Shown: positions 37,454-47,145, counted from the first letter of the stretch. The stretch: DNA of 64,000 nt from Mucilaginibacter galii (GCF_014635825.1 NZ_BMDO01000009.1:1-64000); one strand, 5' to 3'. Notes: a model not told the origin generated them from the letters alone. Program-made: numbers and translations.

Positions 37454-38767
37454 TTATTGTGGAGCAAGCCAAGTTTTAGGATTTACAACCGCATCCACAT
37501 TACGCACTTCAAAGTGCACCATGGTTTCGCCGGTGGCCGGGTCGGTGGCGGCAGTGCCTATGGTTTGGCGGGTGTTAATTTTTTGCCCGCTGCTTACGCT
37601 TACCGAGCGCAGGTTGAGGTAACCGGTAAAGTATTTACCATGACGAATAATAACCAGGTAAGTACCACTGATATCAACTACGTTACTCACCTCGCCATCA
37701 AACACAGCCCTTACGGGCGAATTAGCCGGCGTGCGGATATCTATCCCTTGGTTATCGTTACGGATGCCCTCGGTGTAGTACACGCCAAAGCCTTGCACAA
37801 TTTGCCCGGTGGCAACCGGCCATGGCAGGCGGCCTTTATTCCCCAAAAAGTCATTAGACAATTTGGCTGCCTCGGGGGTGGACGATAATACTTCCGAATC
37901 GGTTTTACGAACAATGGGTTTTGGCTTTGCAGCGATGGCAATCTCTGCGGCCGATTTATTTTCGGCACGGGCCTTTTCGGCAGCAATAGCCGCTAAACGC
38001 TGCGCTTCGGCACGGGCTTCGGCCTCGGCTTTACGACGCGCTTCGGCAATTTCACGACGCAGGGCCGATGCAAATTGCTGATCAACCTTTTTACGTTGGG
38101 CCAACAAGGCTCTTTGCTGCTTTTTAAGTGCCCCTTCCTGTTTAGATAAATCTTCGGCTACGGCAACCTGGCTATTACGCTCTTTGCCTAAGGTTTCTTT
38201 TTCTTTTTGCTGCTCCTGTAATAAGTTGCTTTTTTCGTTCTTGGTACGGTCGAGCTGATTTATTTTTACATGCAATACCTTCTGTGTGCCTTGGATAGAT
38301 TGCGCCTGGCGCTCGCGGTAATTACCAAATTGCTGTAAATACTTTAAGCGCTTGTAAGCCTGGTTAAAATCTTTGGCGGCAAACACAAACATCAGTTTAT
38401 TATAGGCACTTTGGTTATGATAGGCAAACACGATCATGGCCGCGTACTCTTTTTTTAGCTGATCGAGCTGTTCTTGCAGGGTATGTACCGTGTTGGTATT
38501 TTCGTTGATCTGGCTGCTCAACAGGCGAATTTCGGAGTTTACCGTGTTGATCTTTTCTTCACGCAAACTAATTTGCGCTTTCAATATATTGAGCTGCTTA
38601 AAGGTAGACTTCTTGTTGTTCTGCGTTTCCTGTAACTCGCGCTTCAGGCTTTCCAACTCATTGGTTAACTCTATGCGCCTGCGCTTTAATTCGGCGCTGC
38701 TTTGTGCACGGGCACTAAAGAAACCAACTGTTAAAACGAGAAGTAATACAATTTTTACAAATTTCAT
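37454..38767 (-). CDS. EnvC-like murein hydrolase activator (degenerate M23/LytM)
   Basis: I start at the ATG at 38767 (437 residues), since it opens a signal peptide (MKFVKIVLLLVLTVGFFSA). Residues about 25-250 are a long coiled coil, and the C-terminal 120 residues are an M23 LytM domain. The zinc ligands are missing: the usual H.GIDI is NQGIDI, the usual H.H is MVH (TMVHFEVR), and the Tyr-x-His block is YLNL. This fits EnvC-type proteins, which switch on amidases but do not cut peptidoglycan. It follows the DUF4292 gene with 19 bases between. Confidence 0.85.
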   Translation of the reverse strand: MKFVKIVLLLVLTVGFFSARAQSSAELKRRRIELTNELESLKRELQETQNNKKSTFKQLNILKAQISLREEKINTVNSEIRLLSSQINENTNTVHTLQEQLDQLKKEYAAMIVFAYHNQSAYNKLMFVFAAKDFNQAYKRLKYLQQFGNYRERQAQSIQGTQKVLHVKINQLDRTKNEKSNLLQEQQKEKETLGKERNSQVAVAEDLSKQEGALKKQQRALLAQRKKVDQQFASALRREIAEARRKAEAEARAEAQRLAAIAAEKARAENKSAAEIAIAAKPKPIVRKTDSEVLSSTPEAAKLSNDFLGNKGRLPWPVATGQIVQGFGVYYTEGIRNDNQGIDIRTPANSPVRAVFDGEVSNVVDISGTYLVIIRHGKYFTGYLNLRSVSVSSGQKINTRQTIGTAATDPATGETMVHFEVRNVDAVVNPKTWLAPQ

Positions 38768-38786
38768 CCGCCCAAAAATATTGATT

Positions 38787-39584
38787 TTAATTGGCAGGTT
38801 CAAATCTGGCCGGAATACTAAACGGATATTCTAATACCTGGTTAAATTCGGTACGGTTATATTCCAGTTCGGCTTGAATACTTTTGTTCTGTACAACAGA
38901 ATTTATACTGATCTGAGAAGGAATAATGCGACCGTCGGCCTGTATAAACTGACCATTGGTTACCTGTAACGATTGCCTTGCTGCTGCATTGGCAAAACTG
39001 GTGCGGGTAACTTTAAAATCGGCCCCTATCAATAAGTTATAAACCAAATTTTGCAAGCTACCGCTTATGGTGGTATTGCCACTGGCAGCGGTTTCCACCT
39101 TACTATTCTCATTAAGCAATTCGGTAATGGCATTACCCACCAGCAGCGACTCAACCGTTAAATAATTAACCTCGCGGTTGGCATAAGTATACACATAGCT
39201 GAAAGGTTTTTTAATGTATACGCCCTGTATACGGTTAATTACCTGAATACTATCGGGCGTTATTAAGGCACGGGCCACTTCAATGCCTAAAAGCGCGGTG
39301 ATAGATACCCATATTTTTTTACCATGCTGTATGCGGATATTCAGCGTAACATCATTGCTCTTGCCATCGAATGTCAACTTTGTTTTGGCCCGGCCCGAAA
39401 AAGTGTTAAACAATACCTGCTTCGACTTAATAGCAGTAATTTTAGCCAGTGCTGGGTTTACGGTTGGCTTGTTAACAACGGCCGAGTCGGCCTTGCGTAC
39501 AACCAGTTGCTTTTTTGCCTTACAGCCAAATACAGCCATTACGCAAAAAGCAATCAGCAATTTATTCAATATATTTCTTCTCAT
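38787..39584 (-). CDS. DUF4292 lipoprotein
   Basis: The 265-residue lipoprotein has lipobox VFGC (Cys21) and a beta-rich body starting ITAIKSKQVLFNTFSGRAKTK, which matches DUF4292 (LolA/LolB-like fold), a Bacteroidota family. It probably handles lipids or lipoproteins at the outer membrane; this is inferred. It overlaps the TPR gene upstream by 23 bases, in the conserved order dut, TPR, DUF4292, M23. Confidence 0.82.
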   Translation of the reverse strand: MRRNILNKLLIAFCVMAVFGCKAKKQLVVRKADSAVVNKPTVNPALAKITAIKSKQVLFNTFSGRAKTKLTFDGKSNDVTLNIRIQHGKKIWVSITALLGIEVARALITPDSIQVINRIQGVYIKKPFSYVYTYANREVNYLTVESLLVGNAITELLNENSKVETAASGNTTISGSLQNLVYNLLIGADFKVTRTSFANAAARQSLQVTNGQFIQADGRIIPSQISINSVVQNKSIQAELEYNRTEFNQVLEYPFSIPARFEPAN

Positions 39585-41292
39585 TTATCTTTCTATCTAA
39601 TAACGGCGATTTGGCGCCGTATTCTTTTGCCTTTTTCCAGTTTTGAACAGCAGCATCGGTATTGCCCAGGTAAAACAGGATATCGCCATAATGCTCTGTC
39701 TGCGTTGCGCTTGCGTCCTTGCCATGTTGCAGCGCCTTTTCTATCCAGGTTTTAGCATCGGCATACTTTTTTTGCCTGAACAGTATCCATGCATAAGTAT
39801 CTTCGAACGAGGCCGTGTTTGGCTGAATATCGATACTATGTTTAGACAATTGTGCGGCTTTTTCCAACTGCTCTCCACGTATAGACAGATAATAGGCGTA
39901 GTTGTTTAATGTGTAAATATTATCGGGGTTAAATATCAAAGCTTTATCATAAGCCGCGTCAGATTTTGCATTATCTTTCAACTCGTGGTAACAATCGCCC
40001 AGGGCGGCATAGCTTTGGGCCGACAAATCTTTATCATCCAGTTCTAAAGCCACTGTATTCTTCAGATAACCTAATGCCTTGGTGGCATCTTTCTTTTGTA
40101 AATAAGCCACACCCACCAGGTAATTCATCCATGCCTGGTTAGGAAAAAGCGATAAGGCATTCTCGCCATCTTTAATGGCATCGTCTAAAGCATTATCACC
40201 CAAATCAAGCCTTACTAACTGCTCGTGCACGGCATAAATTTCGGGGTTTAACTGCACCGATTTTTGGTAAGCTGCCTTAGCTTCTTTAAACTTATTGTTT
40301 TGCGCCAGCATATCGCCGTAAAGTGCCTGCGCCTTGGCATCGTTGGGGTGAACGCCAACCGCAATACGACTTAACTCCAAGGCACTGGCGCGGGCATTAG
40401 GGTCGGGGAACTTAGGGGTATAGCCCAGTATTATGCGCACCTTTTGGTCTATATCCAACGCAGGCGATGAAAAGGCCAGCTGCAATTGTTTATAACTGGC
40501 TTCCAGGTCTTTTTTAGTACGATACGTATCGGCCAGGGCCAGATGAATCATCCCATCGTCGGGTTTAACCTTCTCACCGCGTTGCAGTACTTTAAGGGCT
40601 TTATCGGTTAAGTTATTGGAGTTATAAATTTCGCCTAACAGCAGATAATATCTTACCTGGTCGGGATTGTTAACCAATAACTGCTCAACTTCGCCAGCGG
40701 CCAAATCTATTTTGCCTTGTTTTAGATAGATTTTTTGTCTGCTTGCAACCAAATCGTCGGTTAAGCCGGTCAGTTGTTCTAAACGTGTGTATACTGCTAA
40801 TGCTTCATCATACTTTTGCTCCAGCATAAAGGCACTGGCTTTGTCAAAATAGTAATCGGTCTTGTTGGGATTAATGCGAAGCAGTTCATCAAAAACATGC
40901 TGTAATTTGAGAATATCGTTAGATTTTTCGTAGCTGGTAGCTAACGAAACCCAATACCATTCGTTATCGGGTTTCAGGGCCACAGCACGTTCCAGCAACT
41001 TTTGCGCCTCGGGCTGGTTATTCTGAAGCTTTTGCAAGCTCGAAAGCTCGTACATGGCGGCATCGTTACGGGAGTCTAACTGCAGCACGCGCGCAAACAT
41101 CTCGGCAGCGCCTTTTTGGTCTTCAATGGTTTTACGGCGCAGGGCTTCAAAATAAATTTGATTAACGGCCAGGCTATCGGCAGATAGAACTGGCGTACGC
41201 CCCGGAATAATAGCCGAATTACCTCCACTGCCCTGAGCAAATGTCAAAGCCGGTGACAGCAACAATCCTAAACACCAGTAACCAAATTTCAT
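39562..41292 (-). CDS. Tetratricopeptide-repeat protein, exported
   Basis: The 576-residue product has a signal peptide (about 1-19, ending LTFAQG) and then continuous TPR repeats from about residue 35 to the end (for example AMYELSSLQKLQNNQPEAQK; YTLNNYAYYLSIRGEQLEKA). At least ten repeats are visible. It is a scaffold, probably in the periplasm, and is coded between dut (9 bases upstream) and the DUF4292 lipoprotein (overlap), so a joint role is likely. Confidence 0.82.
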   Translation of the reverse strand: MKFGYWCLGLLLSPALTFAQGSGGNSAIIPGRTPVLSADSLAVNQIYFEALRRKTIEDQKGAAEMFARVLQLDSRNDAAMYELSSLQKLQNNQPEAQKLLERAVALKPDNEWYWVSLATSYEKSNDILKLQHVFDELLRINPNKTDYYFDKASAFMLEQKYDEALAVYTRLEQLTGLTDDLVASRQKIYLKQGKIDLAAGEVEQLLVNNPDQVRYYLLLGEIYNSNNLTDKALKVLQRGEKVKPDDGMIHLALADTYRTKKDLEASYKQLQLAFSSPALDIDQKVRIILGYTPKFPDPNARASALELSRIAVGVHPNDAKAQALYGDMLAQNNKFKEAKAAYQKSVQLNPEIYAVHEQLVRLDLGDNALDDAIKDGENALSLFPNQAWMNYLVGVAYLQKKDATKALGYLKNTVALELDDKDLSAQSYAALGDCYHELKDNAKSDAAYDKALIFNPDNIYTLNNYAYYLSIRGEQLEKAAQLSKHSIDIQPNTASFEDTYAWILFRQKKYADAKTWIEKALQHGKDASATQTEHYGDILFYLGNTDAAVQNWKKAKEYGAKSPLLDRKINEKKYIE

Positions 41293-41301
41293 GTTTTTAA
41301 A

Positions 41302-41736
41302 TTATACCACGCCTGTGTGCCCGTAACCACCCATACCACGCGATGTTTCGTTTAACACTTCCACCTGCTCCCACTGTACTTTCTCATGCTTGGCTACCAC
41401 CATTTGTGCAATACGATCGCCCACGTTGATCTCAAAATCGGTGTCCGAAAAATTGATAAGCAATACTTTAATCTCTCCGCGGTAATCGGCATCAACCGTA
41501 CCGGGCGAGTTAACAATGCCAATACCATGCTTAAACGCTAAACCACTACGTGGGCGTATCTGCGCCTCAAAACTTTCAGGCAATTCTATATGCAACCCGG
41601 TAGGGATGAGTTTGCGCTCCATAGGTTTTAGCACTACGGTAGCTTCTACATCAGCACGCAGGTCCATACCAGCGGCATGCAGCGTTTCGTAAGCGGGCAG
41701 GTTATTTTTAGAGTTATTGATAATGCGAATGATCAT
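41302..41736 (-). CDS. dut: dUTP diphosphatase
   Basis: The 144-residue trimeric dUTPase hydrolyses dUTP to dUMP. The five family motifs are seen, including AAGMDLRAD (1), [12 protein letters not shown] (2), [10 protein letters not shown] (3) and the C-terminal [10 protein letters not shown] (5). It pairs with the dCTP deaminase at 4841. It lies 3 bases after the flippase gene and 9 bases before the TPR gene on the same strand. Confidence 0.96.
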   Translation of the reverse strand: MIIRIINNSKNNLPAYETLHAAGMDLRADVEATVVLKPMERKLIPTGLHIELPESFEAQIRPRSGLAFKHGIGIVNSPGTVDADYRGEIKVLLINFSDTDFEINVGDRIAQMVVAKHEKVQWEQVEVLNETSRGMGGYGHTGVV

Positions 41737-41739
41737 TGT

Positions 41740-43221
41740 TTATTTTTTAAGTATAGCCATTATCTGTTTACGTTCGGCCATAAAAGCAGCACCTGCAAAT
41801 AAAACAAGCAGGCCGTTACCTATCAGCAAACTACGGTGAAATACGCTAAAAGATAAAAATACGATTATGACGGAACTTATAATGTAGGTTAAGTTCTTTT
41901 TGAGATTATAAGGGATAGGATAATTTTTTTGCCCCCAGATGTACGACATGATCATCATACTGGCATAAGCTGTTAACGAGGCCCATGCCGATGCCATGTA
42001 ACTATACTTGGGTATAAAAACAACGTTTATAACGATAGTTAACACTGCGCCTACACTGGAGATATATAGTCCGTATTTAGTTTGGTCGGATAACTTATAC
42101 CATATAGATAAGTTCATGTATATACCTAAACATACATAACCCAACAGTAACAACGGCACCACATTTAAGCCAGACCAATAAGATTTTCCTACAAAATACT
42201 TCAACAACTCAATGTTAGCCATTAGCCCCACAAATATTAGTGCCACGGCTATGATGAAATAGTTCATAATTTGAGCATATGTACCGGTTGCATTCTTATT
42301 TTTTGCCTGGCTAAAAAAGAATGGCTCGGCACCTAATCTAAACGCCTGTACAAAGAGGTTTAAAAATATAGCTATTTTAGCACATGCCGTGTAAATACCA
42401 ACCTGACCGCTACTTATACTCTCGGGCAGTAGTTTACCTAAAAGCAGTTTATCTGATGTTTCGTTAATAATAAACGAGAAGTTAGCTATTAATACAGGCC
42501 AGCTGTACTTCAGCATTTCGCTGAGCATGGGCTTATCTAATACCGGTCGCAGTTTTAGCAGTTCTGGCAGTAACATTAAAAATGTCACAAAACTTGCTAT
42601 TAAGTTCGACAGAAATACATAACCGAGCCAGCCAGGTCTAAAATTTGCGAGCAAGAAACCTGCACCAGGCAATTGATGGTTAATTATGTAAGGTAGGCCG
42701 ACAATAAAAAGTAAATTCAAGCCGATGAAAATAAAGATATTCACCAGTTTAAGCATCCCATAACGACCCGGGCGTCCTTCGGCACGTAGCTTAGCGAACG
42801 GAATTACACACCAGGCATCAATAACTAATATACCTATAAAAAAGCGGGTATAATTTACATAATCCGCCATAGATGTATGTCTATCAATTCGTATCCATGC
42901 TGTTATTGGCTTTACCAAAGGCAGGGTTACTAACAGAAACAATACCGTTATAATAAAAATAGCTCCAAAAGAATTGTTGTATACCTTTTGCTTACTATCA
43001 GAATGTTTATTAAGATACCTGAAATAAGTGGTTTCCATACCGAATGCAAGCAATGCATTAAATATAGAGGCCCAGCTAAACATGTTACCAAATATGCCGT
43101 AAACACTCGGTGAGTAGGCGCGGGTATATAAAGAAGTAAGAAAAAAGTTTAATGTACGGCCCGCTACGGTTGTTAAACCATATACTGCGGTTTGCCCGGC
43201 AAATTTTTTAGCAGTTGACAA
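41740..43221 (-). CDS. Polysaccharide flippase (MATE/Wzx-like)
   Basis: The 493-residue protein has 12-14 hydrophobic helices over its whole length and begins KKFAGQTAVYGLTTVAGRTL, typical of oligosaccharide flippases/polysaccharide transporters. It would move lipid-linked glycans across the inner membrane. No glycan gene cluster surrounds it here apart from rfbA far away. It is the first gene of the run leading to dut. Confidence 0.88.
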   Translation of the reverse strand: MSTAKKFAGQTAVYGLTTVAGRTLNFFLTSLYTRAYSPSVYGIFGNMFSWASIFNALLAFGMETTYFRYLNKHSDSKQKVYNNSFGAIFIITVLFLLVTLPLVKPITAWIRIDRHTSMADYVNYTRFFIGILVIDAWCVIPFAKLRAEGRPGRYGMLKLVNIFIFIGLNLLFIVGLPYIINHQLPGAGFLLANFRPGWLGYVFLSNLIASFVTFLMLLPELLKLRPVLDKPMLSEMLKYSWPVLIANFSFIINETSDKLLLGKLLPESISSGQVGIYTACAKIAIFLNLFVQAFRLGAEPFFFSQAKNKNATGTYAQIMNYFIIAVALIFVGLMANIELLKYFVGKSYWSGLNVVPLLLLGYVCLGIYMNLSIWYKLSDQTKYGLYISSVGAVLTIVINVVFIPKYSYMASAWASLTAYASMMIMSYIWGQKNYPIPYNLKKNLTYIISSVIIVFLSFSVFHRSLLIGNGLLVLFAGAAFMAERKQIMAILKK

Positions 43222-43260
43222 GTAATATTATTTAAATTGGTTTTATCTTCTTAAAGAATA

Positions 43261-43350
43261 AGTTATCGGGCGTTCCCGTTGGGCTCGGGCTATCCGCTTA
43301 TACGCCTGCAGGCCTTAGCCACGGGCCGGTATCAGCTTATACCCCTAACG
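43261..43350. repeat. GC-rich intergenic repeat with an internal direct duplication
   Basis: ATCCGCTTATACGCCT (43292-43307) is repeated as ATCAGCTTATACCCCT (43331-43346), 39 bases on. The block is GC-richer than its flanks and is of a kind seen between genes in Bacteroidota. It is in the gap between acyP and the flippase gene. Confidence 0.5.
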
Positions 43351-43417
43351 CATTTGGAGTAAATTTCAAGTAACATATATCCGGCATCTCTTATCCCCGC
43401 ACTCTGTACTCGTTACT

Positions 43418-43693
43418 CTACTTCTTCACCACTTCAAAATTACGATAGTTTTTAATTTCACCCTCTTCGGTGGTTACCAAAGTTACACGAGCCGGATCCG
43501 GGCCTTCGTTGCACCACTCTACGAACATGTCCATCAGCATAGGTTCGGCTTCGGCTTCAATAAATACATCGCCATTGGGCTCGTTGCGTACAAGGCCACG
43601 TACGCCTAACTGGTCGGCTACGGCTTTAGTGGTGGCACGGTAAGACACACCCTGCACTTTACCCTGCACGGTTATATTTAAATGCTTGATCAT
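43418..43693 (-). CDS. acyP: Acylphosphatase
   Basis: This 91-residue enzyme hydrolyses acyl phosphates. The active-site Arg is in VQGVSYR and the Asn in VRNEPNGDV, both in the usual places, and the AFVEWCNEGP-like segment follows. Length is standard. It is 53 bases after the amidohydrolase gene on the same strand. Confidence 0.93.
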   Translation of the reverse strand: MIKHLNITVQGKVQGVSYRATTKAVADQLGVRGLVRNEPNGDVFIEAEAEPMLMDMFVEWCNEGPDPARVTLVTTEEGEIKNYRNFEVVKK

Positions 43694-43746
43694 AACCCTT
43701 AAATTACTAAATGCAATTATACGGGTTATGATTAATTAAGAAGAGA

Positions 43747-44910
43747 TTAAAGTAAACGTTTTACCTGCGTATCAGGCGTGATTTTTAAGCCATCTAAACC
43801 TGTGATCAAGTTTAAGCCTGGCTTTTTACCGGCTTCAAGCGAACCGTAATCATCGCTTATACCTAAAAATTTAGCACCGTTAATGGTAGCCCACTCCAAC
43901 AGTTTAGCCATAGTTATGGCCGGAAAATGCTGCTGTATGGTACGCATTTCGCTCAAAATGCAGAGCTTGGCATTAGAAGCCAAACTATCGGTACCCAGCG
44001 TTATATTAAAGCCTTCATCAACAAAAAGATCAACTTTTGGAAGTTTACCCTCGATGTATAAATTGGCATTAGGGCAAAAACACCAGTTTATTTTACGATC
44101 AAAACGCTTTACAAAATAGATATCTTTTAAATTGGTACAAGTATTATGAACCAACAACACCTGCTGCCTGTTACTGATAAGCGGTATAACCGACTGTATA
44201 GAATTACGTGCCTGTGGCTTAAAGTAGCTTATATCCAGGCTAAAGCTCTCGTACATCTCTAAAAACTTGCCGTTTTTATAGCGATAAAACTTATTCTCAT
44301 CCTCGCATTCCTGATTGTGCATGCTAATGAGGTTCTCGTTAGCATCGGTGTGCTGTTTTAAAAGCTTAAACAGGTCTTTAGATACAGAGTAAGGCGCATG
44401 TGGTGTAAGCGAGGCAGAGAGTGGTTTGAATTGTTTCTGTAGTTCTACCGCCGTTTGAAATGTTTCTTCGGCCCTTTCGGGTATGAAGCTGAACATTTCA
44501 ATAAAAGTGTGATAATATAGCTTGCTATTTTGCTTAACCGGTAAGCTAAGCGCACTATTAGAAATATCGCCAACGGCTACTATTCCGTTGTCATACATTT
44601 GCTGGTCGGCACGAATGGCTGCATCGGCTATGGCATCGTTATCGCCTGCTCGCAATTGCTGTATAGCTTTAATAAAATCAACTAAACCTGTACCCTGTGT
44701 AGTTTTTTCGTGAAGGTGAGATAACTCTACGTGACAGTGGGTGTTTATAAAACCGGGGCAAATTATGCCGTTTAATTGTTCAACCTCAACATCGGGTTGG
44801 GCATGGGTGCTTACAGATATTATCTTACCATCGTCATCAACAGTAACTATTCCATTTTTTACTGGATCGGCATTAATAGGAAAAACGTAATCGGCTCTAA
44901 AACTTTTCAT
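43747..44910 (-). CDS. Amidohydrolase (SAH/MTA deaminase-like)
   Basis: The 387-residue protein is in the metal-dependent amidohydrolase superfamily: HxH in NTHCHVELSH, the metal-bound His in LTPHAPYSVS, and the later Asp in TLGTDSLASN. The sequence type (aminohydrolase acting on purine nucleoside derivatives, guanine or TRZ/ATZ-like) is clear, but the substrate is not. It is divergent from rlmN and precedes acyP. Confidence 0.88.
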   Translation of the reverse strand: MKSFRADYVFPINADPVKNGIVTVDDDGKIISVSTHAQPDVEVEQLNGIICPGFINTHCHVELSHLHEKTTQGTGLVDFIKAIQQLRAGDNDAIADAAIRADQQMYDNGIVAVGDISNSALSLPVKQNSKLYYHTFIEMFSFIPERAEETFQTAVELQKQFKPLSASLTPHAPYSVSKDLFKLLKQHTDANENLISMHNQECEDENKFYRYKNGKFLEMYESFSLDISYFKPQARNSIQSVIPLISNRQQVLLVHNTCTNLKDIYFVKRFDRKINWCFCPNANLYIEGKLPKVDLFVDEGFNITLGTDSLASNAKLCILSEMRTIQQHFPAITMAKLLEWATINGAKFLGISDDYGSLEAGKKPGLNLITGLDGLKITPDTQVKRLL

Positions 44911-45085
44911 TTAAATGAAATTTATCTATCTATCTACCACCCCGGCACTAATCTGATACAGAATGTATCTATAACAACATTGTACAATTATATAACGACT
45001 TTGTAATACAATTAACTTAAAGTTGTTGTTTTTTAATTTTACAATTCAAAAACGTAGCTGCAAATATAGGCCAACTAAATTTAAC

Positions 45086-45093
45086 TATCTTTG
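45086..45093 (+). promoter_or_regulatory. Bacteroidota -7 promoter box for rlmN
   Basis: TATCTTTG ends four bases before the GTG at 45098. This argues against a start further upstream. Confidence 0.45.
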
Positions 45094-45097
45094 TATT

Positions 45098-46198
45098 GTG
45101 AACGCAAATAATAGCAAAATTGATATCCGTAGCCTGAGTTTAGAAGCTCTGCAGCAACACTTTACCAATCTTGGTGAAAAAAGTTTCAGAGCCAAGCAGG
45201 TTTATGAGTGGCTTTGGAAAAAATCGTGCTTTTCATTTGAGGACATGAGCAACATTTCTAAAGAACTACGCAAAAAACTGGATGAAAACTTCGCTATAAA
45301 TAACGTTGTAATAAATAACTCACAGTTTAGTGCGGATAAAACTATAAAAAATTCTTTTAAGTTGCACGATACCCACCTAATTGAGGGTGTTTTAATTCCA
45401 ACCACCGAGCGTATGACGGCTTGTGTTTCATCGCAGGTGGGTTGCAGCCTTACTTGTAAATTCTGCGCAACGGGTTACATGGACCGTAAACGCAACTTAA
45501 ATCCCGACGAAATTTACGACCAGGTAGTGTTGCTTAGCCAGCAAGCGCAACAAAATTATGGCATTCCGCTTACTAATATCGTTTACATGGGTATGGGCGA
45601 GCCCTTGCTTAACTATGCTAATGTACTTAAATCTATAGAGCGCATTACTGCCGAAGACGGGCTGGGCATGGCGGCTAAACGCATTACCGTATCTACTGCA
45701 GGCATTGCCAAAATGATTAAAAAGCTGGGCGATGATGAGGTAAGATTCAATTTAGCCCTGTCGTTACATGCGGCTAATGACATTAAGCGTAACGAAATCA
45801 TGCCCATTAATGAGCAAAACTCGTTAAAAGCTTTGGCCGAGGCGCTTAAATACTATTACAGCAAAACCAAGAATGCGGTTACCTACGAGTACATTGTATT
45901 TAACAACTTTAATGATGAATTGCAGGATGCCGTAGAACTGGCTAAATTTTGCAAGCACATACCTTGTAAGGTCAATATCATCGAATATAACCCTATTTCT
46001 TTTGCCGATTTCACCAATGCAGGCGAGGATAAAATAGATGCCTTTGCCGCTTATTTGCGCAAACAAGGCGTTATTACTAACGTACGCCGCAGCCGCGGTA
46101 AAGATATTGATGCCGCCTGTGGACAGTTAGCCGTAAAGGATAAAGCCAAGGAAGAAGTTAAGAATACAGCGCCAGTTGTACAGGCATTGGTATCTTAA
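45098..46198 (+). CDS. rlmN: Dual-specificity 23S rRNA/tRNA adenine-C2 methyltransferase RlmN
   Basis: RlmN methylates A2503 of 23S rRNA and A37 of tRNAs. The radical-SAM motif is CSLTCKFCATG, and the second catalytic Cys is near the end in SRGKDIDAACGQL. I use the GTG at 45098 (366 residues, normal for the family), as the longer frame starts with TTG and covers a TAnnTTTG box. It is followed by comF 62 bases later. Confidence 0.94.
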   Translation: MNANNSKIDIRSLSLEALQQHFTNLGEKSFRAKQVYEWLWKKSCFSFEDMSNISKELRKKLDENFAINNVVINNSQFSADKTIKNSFKLHDTHLIEGVLIPTTERMTACVSSQVGCSLTCKFCATGYMDRKRNLNPDEIYDQVVLLSQQAQQNYGIPLTNIVYMGMGEPLLNYANVLKSIERITAEDGLGMAAKRITVSTAGIAKMIKKLGDDEVRFNLALSLHAANDIKRNEIMPINEQNSLKALAEALKYYYSKTKNAVTYEYIVFNNFNDELQDAVELAKFCKHIPCKVNIIEYNPISFADFTNAGEDKIDAFAAYLRKQGVITNVRRSRGKDIDAACGQLAVKDKAKEEVKNTAPVVQALVS

Positions 46199-46223
46199 TT
46201 TGCCCCGACTTGCTTTTGTGCGC

Positions 46224-46253
46224 TTGAATCTGTACTCTTGATTCTATATTCTG
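46224..46253. repeat. Solo copy of the S23-flank repeat
   Basis: The stretch begins TTGAATCTGTACTCTTGATT and resembles the flanks of the S23-type gene (18617-18650, 19030-19066). No S23-type gene is next to it. Confidence 0.5.
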
Positions 46254-46260
46254 TTTAAGC

Positions 46261-46959
46261 ATGAACCTGCGTACCGGTTACCTGGCCAATTTTTTAAATC
46301 TCTTATTTCCAAGGCTTTGCCAGGCATGCAGGGCTAATTTACTGGGCACCGAAGAACTTATTTGTACGGCTTGCCTGTATAACCTCCCCTATACCAACTT
46401 CCACAGTCAGCCCGATAATATGGTGGCCCGCCAGTTTTGGGGGAAAATTGATTTACAGTATGCATACGCCCTGCTTTACTTTGAAAAAGGAGGTGAAGTA
46501 CAGCACCTCATGCACCAGTTTAAGTACCAGGGCATGCAAAAAATAGGTAATAAATTGGGGGAAATTAGCGGGCTACAATTATCGCAAAATACTCAATTAC
46601 AACAGGTTGACTATATTATACCAGTTCCACTTCACAAGAGCAGGTTGCGCGAAAGGGGTTACAACCAAAGCGCTAATTTTGCACACGGATTGGCGGCTAA
46701 ATTGTTGGCCCAAGTAGAAGAAAACAACCTCATCCGTACTGTTAAAACGGCCACACAGACCCACAAAAGCCGTTTTGCGCGGTTTGAGAATATGCAACAG
46801 GTGTTTGCCCTTAAGCACCCGGAGCGCCTGCAAGACAAGCATATTTTGTTAGTGGATGATATTATTACCACAGGCTCAACTTTAGAGGCCTGCGCGCAGG
46901 AGTTGTTAAAAATACCAGGGTTGCAGCTAAGTATTGCTGCTATGGCTTACGCCGTTTAA
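46261..46959 (+). CDS. ComF-family phosphoribosyltransferase
   Basis: The 232-residue protein has an N-terminal zinc-finger-like cysteine pattern (CQAC and CTAC, about 20-40) and the PRPP-binding motif ILLVDDIITTGST near residues 197-209. ComF proteins help DNA uptake or recombination; the enzyme activity is not established. It is on the same strand as rlmN. Confidence 0.9.
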   Translation: MNLRTGYLANFLNLLFPRLCQACRANLLGTEELICTACLYNLPYTNFHSQPDNMVARQFWGKIDLQYAYALLYFEKGGEVQHLMHQFKYQGMQKIGNKLGEISGLQLSQNTQLQQVDYIIPVPLHKSRLRERGYNQSANFAHGLAAKLLAQVEENNLIRTVKTATQTHKSRFARFENMQQVFALKHPERLQDKHILLVDDIITTGSTLEACAQELLKIPGLQLSIAAMAYAV

Positions 46960-47104
46960 AATGGCAAAAACGGCTCATATAAGTTCATAATATTTCGCCG
47001 TTTCATCAAAAAAGTACAAAAAACTTCATATTTCCTCATTCGCTTTTGCTTGCAAAATTAGAAAATAAAAATTTCTTAATAATTAATGAAACTTTTATAG
47101 AACA

Positions 47105-47125
47105 CTCCCGTACAAGTACCCGGAG
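47105..47125 (+). repeat. Hairpin downstream of comF
   Basis: CTCC/GGAG and GTAC/GTAC pair around AA. It precedes the comF terminator by 20 bases. Confidence 0.45.
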
Positions 47126-47145
47126 CGTTTGATCATAATTAATGG

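Noticed and set aside
38768..38803. Longer start for the EnvC-like protein
   Set aside because: It would put 12 polar residues before the signal peptide and overlap the DUF4292 gene.
43261..43350. tRNA or rRNA fragment
   Set aside because: The GC-rich block caught the eye, but no cloverleaf, T-loop or CCA-end pattern could be seen.
45023..45097. Upstream extension of rlmN by 25 codons
   Set aside because: It begins with TTG and covers the TATCTTTG promoter box; family size fits the GTG at 45098.
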